Shown here: piece by piece, positions 6,967-14,568 of the stretch
Layout of the letters: the number at the start of each line of letters is the position of its first letter
Position numbering within the stretch: the stretch's first letter is position 1
Program-made: the position numbers and the translations under genes
Notes under the pieces: generated by a model
What the model was told of the DNA's origin: nothing
Database searches by the model: none
Seen by the model: only the letters and a program-made list of their open reading frames with translations
DNA from: RQOF01 sp964461135
GTDB lineage: Bacteria; Calditrichota; Calditrichia; RBG-13-44-9
NCBI GenBank assembly: GCA_964461135.1
Contig: CAYWTB010000101.1
Coordinates: 1 to 15,886 of the forward strand
Length of the DNA: 15,886 nt
Direction: 5' to 3'

Positions 6967-6994
6967 ATCTTTGATCTTTAATCTTGCCTTTTTG
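6967..6994 (+). repeat. Pyrimidine-rich 7-bp repeat array, opposite orientation to the first
   Basis: Units ATCTTTG, ATCTTTA, ATCTTGC, CTTTTTG follow each other in 7-bp register, with decreasing similarity. Their reverse complements (for example TAAAGAT, CAAAGAT) resemble the AAAGGAT-type units at 6881-6915, so the two arrays face each other across about 51 bases. Confidence 0.6.
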
Positions 6995-7122
6995 CCTGAT
7001 ACCTCCCTGCTACGCGAGTCTTTGAGTTTTGACAATTTTCTTCTCCTGTAACTTTCACCGCAGACATACATCTATAACTACGTAGATTAAATAATCATTT
7101 TCTTTTGAAGGAGGAAAACAGA

Positions 7123-7788
7123 ATGCCTTTTATAACCGGTGACGATGCCAAACAGGTACAGGAAATATTAAATAAACTGCCCAGGAAAGTCAAAATTGTG
7201 TATTTTACGCAGGAACTGGAATGCCAGTTCTGCCGTGAAACCCGCCAATTGATGGAAGAATTGAAAGAGCTGGGGAACAATAAAGTTGAGCTGGAAATTT
7301 ACAATTTCATAAATGACAAAGAACAGGTGGAAAAGTACAAGATAGATAAAATTCCGGCTATTGCCATTACCTCGGATGAAAAAGATTACGGAATCCGGTA
7401 TTATGGAATTCCCTCCGGATACGAGTTCAGTTCCATTCTGGAAGATATCCAGGAGGTGGCTAATGGTGAGCCCAGCGTGTCGGAAGAGACCAGAAAACAG
7501 ATTCAGAAAATTACTCAACCTATTCGATTGCAGGTTTTCGTCACTCCCACCTGTCCCTATTGCCCGAGTACCGTTCTGATGGCCCATAAGCTGGCGATGC
7601 TCAATGATAATATAACGGCCGATATGGTGGAAGCCACGGAATTTCCCCACCTGGCCAACCGATATAGTGTAAGGGGAGTCCCCCGGACGGTTATTGGTGA
7701 AATGCATGCCATAGAGGGTGCCCTGCCGGAGCCAAATTTTGTGCAGAAGGTGATGGCTGCCTATGATGAAATTTATCCCGGAAACTGA
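7123..7788 (+). CDS. Two-domain protein disulfide oxidoreductase (PDO, glutaredoxin-like)
   Basis: A 221-residue cytoplasmic protein made of two thioredoxin-like domains. The first (about 20-115) has the active site CQFC (C34, C37) after the strand KIVYFT and a likely cis-proline in KIPAI (P78). The second (about 135-218) has CPYC (C144, C147) after the strand LQVFVTPT and a likely cis-proline in GVPRT (P187). This double arrangement and length fit the PDO family known from archaea and thermophilic bacteria, which catalyses thiol-disulfide exchange and can stabilise or isomerise intracellular disulfides. There is no signal peptide. The start is the ATG at 7123, with a near-perfect AAGGAGG (7108-7114) eight bases upstream; the in-frame TTG at 7105 would lie ahead of that site. 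The TlpA-like lipoprotein gene follows after 24 bp, forming a redox operon. The NADPH-dependent partner reductase is not in the window. Confidence 0.93.
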   Translation: MPFITGDDAKQVQEILNKLPRKVKIVYFTQELECQFCRETRQLMEELKELGNNKVELEIYNFINDKEQVEKYKIDKIPAIAITSDEKDYGIRYYGIPSGYEFSSILEDIQEVANGEPSVSEETRKQIQKITQPIRLQVFVTPTCPYCPSTVLMAHKLAMLNDNITADMVEATEFPHLANRYSVRGVPRTVIGEMHAIEGALPEPNFVQKVMAAYDEIYPGN

Positions 7789-7812
7789 CACATTTTTTAG
7801 CGGAGGACAATG

Positions 7813-8373
7813 ATGAAAAAGACGCTTTATCTTACTTTAATTTCACTGCTGGGCCTGCTGTTTGTTATCCAGTCATGCTCAAAAGCGGACAATAACAGCG
7901 ATCCCCAGCCGCAACAACGGGGTTCCAGCCAACAAATTGAACCACCGGCCGCAAAATCCACCCATCCCAAAGCGCCGGATTTTACTCTGAAAGATGCCCG
8001 GGGCAATCTGATCCGGTTGAGTGATTACAAGGGCAAAGTTGTCATACTGGATTTCTGGGCGACCTGGTGTCCCCCATGCCGGATAGAAATTCCCGGTTAT
8101 GTTAAAATGTACAACAAATATAAAAATGACGGACTGGTCATTATCGGTGTTTCCCTGGACAATGATGGCTGGACTCCGGTTAAACCTTTCATGAAAGAAT
8201 ATAAAATCGACTATCCGATTGTGCTGGGAGACAGAGAAATTGTTGGCGCATACGGTGGCGTCAGTGCCATTCCCACAACTTTTATCATTAACCGGGAAGG
8301 TGAAATTGTGGAAAAGAAAATAGGGGCAAAATCCACACAGTACTTTGAAGACCTTCTGACAAAACTTTTATAA
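7813..8373 (+). CDS. TlpA/ResA-like thioredoxin-fold lipoprotein
   Basis: A 186-residue exported thiol-disulfide oxidoreductase of the TlpA/ResA/AhpC-TSA group. Residues 1-21 form a lipoprotein signal peptide (MKKTLYLTL, hydrophobic core) ending in VIQSC, with Cys22 the predicted lipidated residue; the Q at -2 is unusual but tolerable. A Ser/Pro/Gln-rich linker (about 23-52) leads to the thioredoxin fold: APDFTLKD (54-61), DFWATWCPPCR (80-90) with active cysteines C86 and C89, and a cis-Pro in AIPTTF (P154). Such proteins reduce disulfides outside the cytoplasmic membrane, for example in cytochrome c maturation. ATGs at 7810 and 7813 are both possible; GGAGG (7802-7806) is better spaced for 7813. 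The gene lies 24 bp behind the cytoplasmic PDO gene, pairing an inner and an outer redox protein. I see no clear terminator after it. Confidence 0.92.
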   Translation: MKKTLYLTLISLLGLLFVIQSCSKADNNSDPQPQQRGSSQQIEPPAAKSTHPKAPDFTLKDARGNLIRLSDYKGKVVILDFWATWCPPCRIEIPGYVKMYNKYKNDGLVIIGVSLDNDGWTPVKPFMKEYKIDYPIVLGDREIVGAYGGVSAIPTTFIINREGEIVEKKIGAKSTQYFEDLLTKLL

Positions 8374-8501
8374 CCCCAATAATTTAGCAGTATGGAGTCA
8401 CAGAGGGCATATAATATTTGTTAGATTCAGGGGATAATTTTTGAGTATCAACACAGGTAAAGTTTTACTTTTATAAATTTTATCTCATTCTAATCAGTCT
8501 C

Positions 8502-8529
8502 TTGATAACCTTTTGACAAAACTTATACT
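8502..8529 (+). promoter_or_regulatory. Sigma70-like promoter of the OsmC gene
   Basis: TTGATA (8502-8507) and TATACT (8524-8529) each match the -35 and -10 consensus at five of six positions, separated by 16 bases. Transcription would start near 8536, leaving a leader of about 25 nt with AGGA (8551-8554) six bases before the ATG at 8561. A second TTGACA at 8513-8518 has no matching -10. Evidence is by eye only. Confidence 0.5.
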
Positions 8530-8560
8530 ATTAAACAGGATAAACAAATGAGGATTAACG

Positions 8561-8998
8561 ATGAGTGACATTATCATTAAAAATGTGGAAGGACTTACCT
8601 TTATTGGAAGGGGTAAAACAAAACACTGGGTAGCCATTGACGGACCTGAGAATTTCGGAGGTTCCGAAGCCGCCACCCGGCCCATGGAGCTGTTTCTGAT
8701 CAGCCTGGGTGGTTGTACCGCTGCGGATGTAGCTTCACTGTTAAAGAAAATGCGGGTAAACGTTGAAAAATTCGAGGTTCATATTGATTCGGAACAGGCA
8801 GAGGAACATCCCAAGGTTTATACCAGCATCGATTTGCTTTATAAATTCTGGGGCAGGAATCTGGAATCCAAAAAAGACAAGATCGAAAAAGCCATTAATT
8901 CATCACAGGATAAATATTGTTCAATATCGGCCATGATTAAAGCAGCCAATATACCATTAAGACACAGGTATAAATTGCTTGAATCGGAAGCGATCTAG
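8561..8998 (+). CDS. OsmC family peroxide-handling protein (YhfA-like subgroup)
   Basis: A 145-residue OsmC-fold protein. The two expected cysteines are present: C52 in SLGGCTAADV at the start of the long central helix, and C120 in DKYCSIS. In OsmC/Ohr enzymes these reduce organic or inorganic peroxides with a thiol donor. Residues 20-40 (KHWVAIDGPE...SEAATRPMEL) form the usual N-terminal sheet and the P-M-E-L entry to helix 1. The length is normal for the family. The overall pattern is nearer to the YhfA-like group than to Ohr, so the exact substrate is open. It is a single-gene transcript: its own promoter lies just upstream and a strong terminator is 35 bp after the stop. It stands next to the PDO/TlpA redox operon, which could supply reducing power, though this is only an inference from position. 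Confidence 0.92.
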   Translation: MSDIIIKNVEGLTFIGRGKTKHWVAIDGPENFGGSEAATRPMELFLISLGGCTAADVASLLKKMRVNVEKFEVHIDSEQAEEHPKVYTSIDLLYKFWGRNLESKKDKIEKAINSSQDKYCSISAMIKAANIPLRHRYKLLESEAI

Positions 8999-9032
8999 CT
9001 TTCCCCCATTCTAAAAGCAGATTTAAATTTAC

Positions 9033-9058
9033 AGGTGATCTCAAGATCACCTTTTTTT
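9033..9058 (+). terminator. Rho-independent terminator after the OsmC gene
   Basis: AGGTGATCT (9033-9041) and AGATCACCT (9044-9052) are exact reverse complements; in practice a stem of about eight pairs with a four-base loop. A run of seven T (9052-9058) follows directly. It isolates the OsmC gene from the large regulator gene downstream. The 174 bases from 9059 to the next start codon hold no recognisable gene or clear promoter. Confidence 0.92.
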
Positions 9059-9232
9059 ATATATGTCATGAGGTCAGATCGCGGCTCAAGGCCGTCATCC
9101 AGTTTACAAACCCGATAAATAAAACAACTTTTTTGAAAGTCATATCAAAATATTGTTCAATCTCAATGAATTCATTTATTTCCGAATAAAATCTTCGTAA
9201 ATTTACTGCGGCGTATTTTTGAAAGAACATTA

Positions 9233-12200
9233 TTGAAGACCATCCTTTGGACAATTTTCCTCAGCACCCTTATACACACATCAACACCTGCTCAGGACCT
9301 GACCTTTAAAAAGCTCAGTGAAGATAACATTTTATCCAACGGCAGTATTTACTGCATATTGCAGGACCATCACGGTTTTATGTGGTTTGGCACTGAATAC
9401 GGTCTTATCAGGTATGACGGACATACTATCCGGGTATTCCGCCACGATCCCAACCAGGCGGGTTCGCTAAGTGACAACACTATCTGGTCTCTCATGGAGG
9501 ACCGTCAGGGATTCATCTGGGCGGGTACCGCCATGGGAGGTTTAAACCGTTTTAACCCCGCATCCGAAAATTTTCAATGCTGGATGGCGGATACCCAGAC
9601 TTCCGGTAACGGGCCGGGATTAAGTGATAATGGAATCACGGCTTTATGGGAGGATCATGACGGTATCCTGTGGATCGGAACCTATAAGGGTGGATTAAAC
9701 CGTTACAATCCTGCCTCAGGAAATTTCCGGCACTGGTCAGCAGACTCCGGGGGCCCCGGTGGTTTACAAACCTCTTATATCACCTCTATTTATGAAGATT
9801 CTTCCCATCGTTTATGGCTAGGCAGTTTTAACGGCCTTTTCTCAGCAGAAAGAAAGGGGGATTCCCTTACATTTCATCAATTTCAGCATGAACCGGAAAA
9901 TCCAAACAGCCTCAGCCATAACCTGATCTGGACTCTTTTTGTCTCAGCCAGCGATTCCGGAAATGGATTCTGGCTGGGTACATTTAACGGACTGAATTAT
10001 TTTGAGCCGGCCAAAAACAGATCCACCCGTTATATCCCCAACCCCCGGGATCCGGACATTTTTACCCGGAGCATCGGCAGTATCACGGAGGAAACCAGGG
10101 AAGGGAAAAGAGTATTATGGCTGGGCAGCTATGGCGGTGTGTTACGTTTCGATCCCCATACCGGAAAATTCAGCCGCTGGCGCCACAATCCGGATGATCC
10201 TTCCTCCCTGAGCGATGACCGTGTTATTGCCGTACATCTGGATGATTCCGGTGTGCTCTGGATAGCTACCAGTAATGGACTGAACTATCATGCACAGCAG
10301 TGGGAAAAATTCAGGATTTGGAAGGAGCAAATCCTTTCAAACGGAACCATGACCACACGACCACTGCCCGAAATATCCGCCCTGTGTGAGATGCCCGATC
10401 AAACCCTGTGGCTGGGCACTACCAGGGGACTGTACTCCATCCATCTGCCGGCAGGACATGCTCAATACTATTCACATCCGGTTTTATCCGGATTGAACAT
10501 ATGGTCTCTGGCGGCAGGACATGAGGGCAAGTTGTGGATCGGGACTTACGGGAACGGACTGTATCGTTTGAATACCGGCAATGGTGAGATACAGCACTGG
10601 GTCAGTTCTCCTGCCGATAAAGGACCGGGAAATAATTATATTCGTACCCTGTACCAGGACCGGCAAGGTTTTTTATGGATCGGATTATGGGGCAGAGGTT
10701 TATCCTGTTTTGATCCGGCAACCTCCCGCTGGAAACAGTATGTTCATAAGCCAAATAATCCGTCCAGTCTGAGTTACAATGATGTCTGGGCTATTTATGA
10801 GGACCGGTACGGTCTTTTATGGATCGGAACCCATGGAGGCGGCCTGAATCTGTTTGACCAGAAAAAACAGCGCTTTTATCAATGGCAGGTAAATACAAAG
10901 GATCCCGCTTCACTCAGTCATAACAGTATCCTCACCATCAGCGAATCACATCAACCGGATTCCAATGATCAGGATTCTCTGTGCGTCCTTTGGGTTGGAA
11001 CTGAAAACGGCTTAACCCGCCTAACCTATTCGAAACAAAGTCTTCGTAATACTGGGCCTCCCAACCTCAACTTCACTAATTTTTCGGAAAAAAATGGCGT
11101 TTCCAGCCCAACCATCAGGAGTCTCATGGAAGATGATCAGGGTAATGTATGGGTAGGAACCAATCTGGGTCTATCAAAGATAAATAACAAATCGCTCCCT
11201 GCTGCAGGAAGCAGAATTATTGCCGGAAGATATCCGCACCCGCTGAAACTCGACCATTATACGGTTAAAGATGGATTACCAAATAACGATTTTAAAACCG
11301 GGACAGTTTATAAAGAGAAGAACGGAGAGCTTTTCTGGGGTACGGCAGGTGGACTTCTCAGCTTCGATCCTGCCGGAATACAGGATCACCATTTCATTCC
11401 TCCCATTGTTCTAACCGAGGTTCAGGTCTTAAACCAACCGATATCATCCAGTATTTTGTCTTCTATAGAATATTCAGGTCCGAAAGCTGTTAAACTAAAT
11501 TTAAATTATAACCAGAATGATATTTCATTCCGTTTCGCTGCCCTGGACTATGCCGCTCCGGAAGAATGTGAATATGCCTATTTCCTGGAAGGATTTGATG
11601 CCAACTGGGTATATTCGGGCAGCCGGCGATTCGTTTCCTATACCAATCTGGATCCCGGACGATATACCTTTTGGGTGAGGGGTTCCAATAGAGATGGTAT
11701 CTGGAATGAATCCGGGACACATCTCACAATCGTTATCTCTCCACCGTGGTGGCGCACCGGCTGGGCTTATATTACCTACCTGATTTTGGGAATCACATTT
11801 GTTTACTTGATCCGACGATATGAAATGCACCGGATAAAACTTCAACATCAGTTAGCGCTACAGACACTCGAAACTAAAAAATTTCAGGAACTGGAACGAG
11901 TAAAATCACATTTTTTCACCAACCTCTCCCATGAATTCCGAACCCCCCTGATGCTGATTAACGGACCGGTTGAACAACTGCGGAATGGATTATATAAAGA
12001 CAATGTCAATAAGGCATATGATTTGATTCTTCGCAACAGCCGCCGGTTACTGGAATTGATTGAACAACTTCTGGCTCTCTCTCAACTGGAAGCCGGCTCG
12101 TTACCCCTGCGAGCCGCCAAAGAAAACTTGATTCCCCTTCTGCGCGGACTGATTTATTCTTTTGAATCACTGGCAGAAAAAAAAGGTATTCATTTGACCA

Positions 12201-13477
12201 TCCATACAACAGCTGAAAACGTTATGGCCTGGATTGATCATGACAAATTCGAAAAAATAATAAGCAATCTGATATCCAATGCCATAAAATTTACCACGGA
12301 GGGCGGAAAGATCGAGTTAAAAGTGACAACAGTTTTTCAGACAACTCCTTCCGCAAAAAGCATCCGGATCTCCGTATCGGATAACGGTATAGGAATCCCG
12401 GAAGAACATCAAAGCCGTATCTTCGACCGATTTTATAAGGTCGACGATTCATCCCACCGTTATTACGGAGGCACCGGTATCGGGCTGGCACTAGTCAAAG
12501 AACTGGTGGATCTGCATCACTGGCACATCAGCTTTCAGAGTAAAACAGGTCAGGGAAGTACTTTTACTCTGTATATTCCAGAAGGAAATTCTCATCTGCC
12601 CGAAAGTGAGATGATCCCCGAAGTAGTCGATTCAGTAAAATCCGTTTTGGAGGATACCAATTCCCCAACTCATGCAGTTACAAATATAATCCAGCCGGCC
12701 CCAGGATCTTCCGGTGATCTGCCTAGAGTTCTCATCGTAGAGGATTCACCGGATGTCCGTTTCTATTTGTCGAATATTTTGAAAAACGAATTTACCATAC
12801 AGCAGGCCGCCACGGGAGAAGAAGGATTAAAAATGGCCACAACGGATTCTCCGGACCTTATTATCAGTGATATCATAATGTCTGAAATGGATGGAATTGA
12901 ATTATGCAAAAGAATCAAGTCCAATTGGGAGACCAGTCACATACCCGTAATACTACTTACCGCCAAAGCGACCATCGAAAGTAAAATTGAAGGCCTGGAA
13001 ACCGGAGCGGATGACTACCTTACCAAACCATTCAATTATATGGAACTTTCCGTGCGGATCAAAAACCTGCTGAGTCAAAGAAAAAAATTGCGGGAAAAAT
13101 TCAGCCAGGAGATCCATATATCGCCGGCAGCTGTAACAGTAACTTCTCTGGACCAGGATTTTTTAAAAAGAGCCATGGAAATCGCCGGGAAAAACCTGGA
13201 TAACACCGATTTTGATTCGGAAATGTTTGCCCGGGAACTGTTCGTCAGTCGAAGTCAATTGCATCGCAAACTGCTGGCCATTACGGGACAGACCACCGGC
13301 GAATTTTTAAAAACCCTCCGCTTAAAACGTGCTGCTCAACTGCTTCAAGAGAGACGATTAAGTGTGACCCAAATCGCGTTTGAAGTAGGATACAGCAGCC
13401 CTTCCCATTTTACCAAAGCATTCCGACAACAGTTTAACTGTTTACCATCTGAATTTGCTACAAAAAAGAGGCCCTAG
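9233..13477 (+). CDS. Hybrid two-component system: propeller sensor, histidine kinase, receiver and AraC output in one protein
   Basis: A 1414-residue one-protein signalling system of the HTCS type. A signal peptide (about 1-20, cleavage after TPA) leads to a periplasmic sensor. I count 14 W(I/L/V)GT..GGL-type blade motifs (Reg_prop), from WFGTEYGL near residue 52 to FWGTAGGL near 700, enough for two seven-bladed propellers. A Y_Y_Y domain (about 758-836) and one membrane helix (about 844-864) follow. The kinase has H900 in SHEFRTP, N-box N1012/N1016, G1-box DNGIGIP (D1050) and G2-box GGTGIGL (1079-1085). The receiver has phospho-acceptor D1213 (SDIIMSEMDG) and K1265 (YLTKPF). An AraC-type double helix-turn-helix ends the protein (about 1310-1410). 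In Bacteroides, relatives sense glycan fragments and switch on polysaccharide-utilization loci; no SusC/SusD or glycosidase gene is adjacent here. The TTG start is chosen because it gives a good signal peptide; no strong Shine-Dalgarno precedes it. Confidence 0.95.
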   Translation: MKTILWTIFLSTLIHTSTPAQDLTFKKLSEDNILSNGSIYCILQDHHGFMWFGTEYGLIRYDGHTIRVFRHDPNQAGSLSDNTIWSLMEDRQGFIWAGTAMGGLNRFNPASENFQCWMADTQTSGNGPGLSDNGITALWEDHDGILWIGTYKGGLNRYNPASGNFRHWSADSGGPGGLQTSYITSIYEDSSHRLWLGSFNGLFSAERKGDSLTFHQFQHEPENPNSLSHNLIWTLFVSASDSGNGFWLGTFNGLNYFEPAKNRSTRYIPNPRDPDIFTRSIGSITEETREGKRVLWLGSYGGVLRFDPHTGKFSRWRHNPDDPSSLSDDRVIAVHLDDSGVLWIATSNGLNYHAQQWEKFRIWKEQILSNGTMTTRPLPEISALCEMPDQTLWLGTTRGLYSIHLPAGHAQYYSHPVLSGLNIWSLAAGHEGKLWIGTYGNGLYRLNTGNGEIQHWVSSPADKGPGNNYIRTLYQDRQGFLWIGLWGRGLSCFDPATSRWKQYVHKPNNPSSLSYNDVWAIYEDRYGLLWIGTHGGGLNLFDQKKQRFYQWQVNTKDPASLSHNSILTISESHQPDSNDQDSLCVLWVGTENGLTRLTYSKQSLRNTGPPNLNFTNFSEKNGVSSPTIRSLMEDDQGNVWVGTNLGLSKINNKSLPAAGSRIIAGRYPHPLKLDHYTVKDGLPNNDFKTGTVYKEKNGELFWGTAGGLLSFDPAGIQDHHFIPPIVLTEVQVLNQPISSSILSSIEYSGPKAVKLNLNYNQNDISFRFAALDYAAPEECEYAYFLEGFDANWVYSGSRRFVSYTNLDPGRYTFWVRGSNRDGIWNESGTHLTIVISPPWWRTGWAYITYLILGITFVYLIRRYEMHRIKLQHQLALQTLETKKFQELERVKSHFFTNLSHEFRTPLMLINGPVEQLRNGLYKDNVNKAYDLILRNSRRLLELIEQLLALSQLEAGSLPLRAAKENLIPLLRGLIYSFESLAEKKGIHLTIHTTAENVMAWIDHDKFEKIISNLISNAIKFTTEGGKIELKVTTVFQTTPSAKSIRISVSDNGIGIPEEHQSRIFDRFYKVDDSSHRYYGGTGIGLALVKELVDLHHWHISFQSKTGQGSTFTLYIPEGNSHLPESEMIPEVVDSVKSVLEDTNSPTHAVTNIIQPAPGSSGDLPRVLIVEDSPDVRFYLSNILKNEFTIQQAATGEEGLKMATTDSPDLIISDIIMSEMDGIELCKRIKSNWETSHIPVILLTAKATIESKIEGLETGADDYLTKPFNYMELSVRIKNLLSQRKKLREKFSQEIHISPAAVTVTSLDQDFLKRAMEIAGKNLDNTDFDSEMFARELFVSRSQLHRKLLAITGQTTGEFLKTLRLKRAAQLLQERRLSVTQIAFEVGYSSPSHFTKAFRQQFNCLPSEFATKKRP

Positions 13478-13973
13478 AACCACTCCACCCGGTTTTCTGA
13501 AATCGGAAATAAGTCCGCTGAAAATTGACCCAGTCAGGTAAATCTGTGTCTTTTCCCTAAGCGTATTCGTAGCACCTAATCGCCTCAACACATTTTGCCT
13601 GCCGGATTCACAATTCCTGGCTTAAGCCCAAAAATATGGGATTCCTTACTCCCTTGGCCTAAAGACCGGGGATTGTTAACTAATTCAGACATAAAAACGC
13701 GTATTGATGATATGGGTTTTTACGAATCAAGCAGGTTTATTAAAAATATCAACATTGTGATCATTAAAAACCCTTTGAGAAAATGGAATCTATAGAATCG
13801 CAGCTTTGGATATTCCCATACGATTTATTGACTGCCATGCTGACTTTTCCCGGGTTCACCGCATATTATATCCCTTTATGCAACAAAAACGCTACAGGAT
13901 GACACAGGCGCGTTAGCTTCCAATCGAAAAAGGAAATATTTTTACTGGGCTTTAAAATAGAGGAAGCAGACTT
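13478..13973. other. 496-bp intergenic region, no convincing gene
   Basis: The only ORF of note is 13595-13795 (+), 66 codons from a TTG with no ribosome binding site. Its last part (DDMGFYESSRFIKNINIVII) looks somewhat protein-like and could be the decayed end of an older gene, but I cannot identify it and the frame closes at 13577 just upstream. No terminator with a U-tract follows the regulator gene. The right end carries the ribosome binding site AGAGGA (13959-13964) of the next gene. Confidence 0.45.
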
Positions 13974-14429
13974 ATGACTCATCTGAGCGGCAGAATTCTC
14001 ATTAATCGTCCGGTCACTGAAGTCTTTGCTTTTATCAGCAATTACCAGAATGACTGGAAATGGCGCACTCGACACCTGGAAGTACAGGCTTTAAGCGATG
14101 AAAAAGAAGTGGAATTGGTTTCCACCCGATCCTTATTTTCCTTGTTCCCACAAAAACAATCTACCCACTACCAGATTCTGGATCAGATCCTAAACCAGTG
14201 TTTGATATCCAGAATCGATTTGGGAAAAATATCGGTGATTGACGAACGGCATGTGAAAGATACCAAAGAAAATTCAACCGAATTCGAATATACCATTCGC
14301 CTTGGACTGCGTGGAGTGGCAAAAATATTTCAACCAATGTTGTTACGGGATTTATCCCGCGACTTTAACAGGGATCTGACATGGTTGAAAGAATTGATGG
14401 AGCTATTACAAACCTCCACTGTTACTTAG
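13974..14429 (+). CDS. SRPBCC (START-like) fold small protein, polyketide cyclase/dehydrase-like
   Basis: A 151-residue soluble protein with the entry pattern of the SRPBCC superfamily: SGRILINRPVTEVFAFISNYQND (residues 5-27), where (I/V)..P...VF.F(I/V)..(Y/P) is the usual first strand-helix unit. It has a central antiparallel-sheet-like region and a long C-terminal helix (about 118-146, ending RDLTWLKELMELL). Such proteins form a hydrophobic cavity for lipids, polyketides or other small ligands; neither ligand nor reaction can be read from the sequence. AGAGGA lies nine bases before the ATG. It stands alone between the hybrid regulator and the beta-helix gene, with spacers of 496 and 139 bp, so operon links are doubtful. 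The fold assignment is by pattern and moderately secure. Confidence 0.82.
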   Translation: MTHLSGRILINRPVTEVFAFISNYQNDWKWRTRHLEVQALSDEKEVELVSTRSLFSLFPQKQSTHYQILDQILNQCLISRIDLGKISVIDERHVKDTKENSTEFEYTIRLGLRGVAKIFQPMLLRDLSRDFNRDLTWLKELMELLQTSTVT

Positions 14430-14457
14430 TACAAGTAAGTCTTACTAATACTGTAAC
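14421..14457. repeat. Composite imperfect inverted repeat over the SRPBCC stop codon
   Basis: GTTAC (14421-14425) and GTAAC (14453-14457) form outer arms; AGTAAG (14434-14439) and CTTACT (14441-14446) form inner arms around one base. TTACTT (14422-14427) can also pair with AAGTAA (14433-14438), so two alternative folds compete. The stop codon TAG (14427-14429) lies within it. No U-tract follows, so it is not a standard terminator; an operator or 3' hairpin is possible. Confidence 0.4.
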
Positions 14458-14544
14458 ACTAATCAGAGAATAAGAAAGCAGAATTGATGGTTGTCTAATT
14501 GGAGCGGTAAATGAACTCAAAAAATTAATTTTATCCAAATAATC

Positions 14545-14550
14545 TATAAT
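14545..14550 (+). promoter_or_regulatory. Candidate -10 box of the beta-helix gene
   Basis: A perfect TATAAT lies 18 bases before the ATG at 14569, in an AT-rich tract. The -35 region at the right distance is poor (AAATTA or similar). The ribosome binding site is weak as well: AAGAAG at 14557-14562, about six bases before the ATG. Confidence 0.3.
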
Positions 14551-14568
14551 AGAATTAAGAAGAATTTT

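Larger units (their letters stand above)
6860..7122. other. Intergenic spacer with repeat arrays, no gene
   Basis: No convincing ORF. The left half holds a purine-rich array of 7-bp repeats (6881-6915) and a doubled 9-mer (6928-6945); the middle holds a pyrimidine-rich 7-bp array (6967-6994). A consensus TTGACA stands at 7029-7034, but no good -10 hexamer follows at 16-18 bases, so the promoter of the redox operon is not pinned down. The region ends with the strong ribosome binding site AAGGAGG at 7108-7114. Confidence 0.6.

Noticed and set aside
7029..7054. TTGACA (7029-7034) with TAACTT (7049-7054) as promoter of the redox operon
   Set aside because: The spacing is only 14 bases and the -10 is poor, so I mention it in the spacer entry but do not call a promoter.
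7168..7791. A 207-codon minus-strand ORF opposite the PDO gene
   Set aside because: The plus-strand frame has two CxxC thioredoxin domains and a strong ribosome binding site; the antisense frame has neither a start signal nor recognisable motifs.
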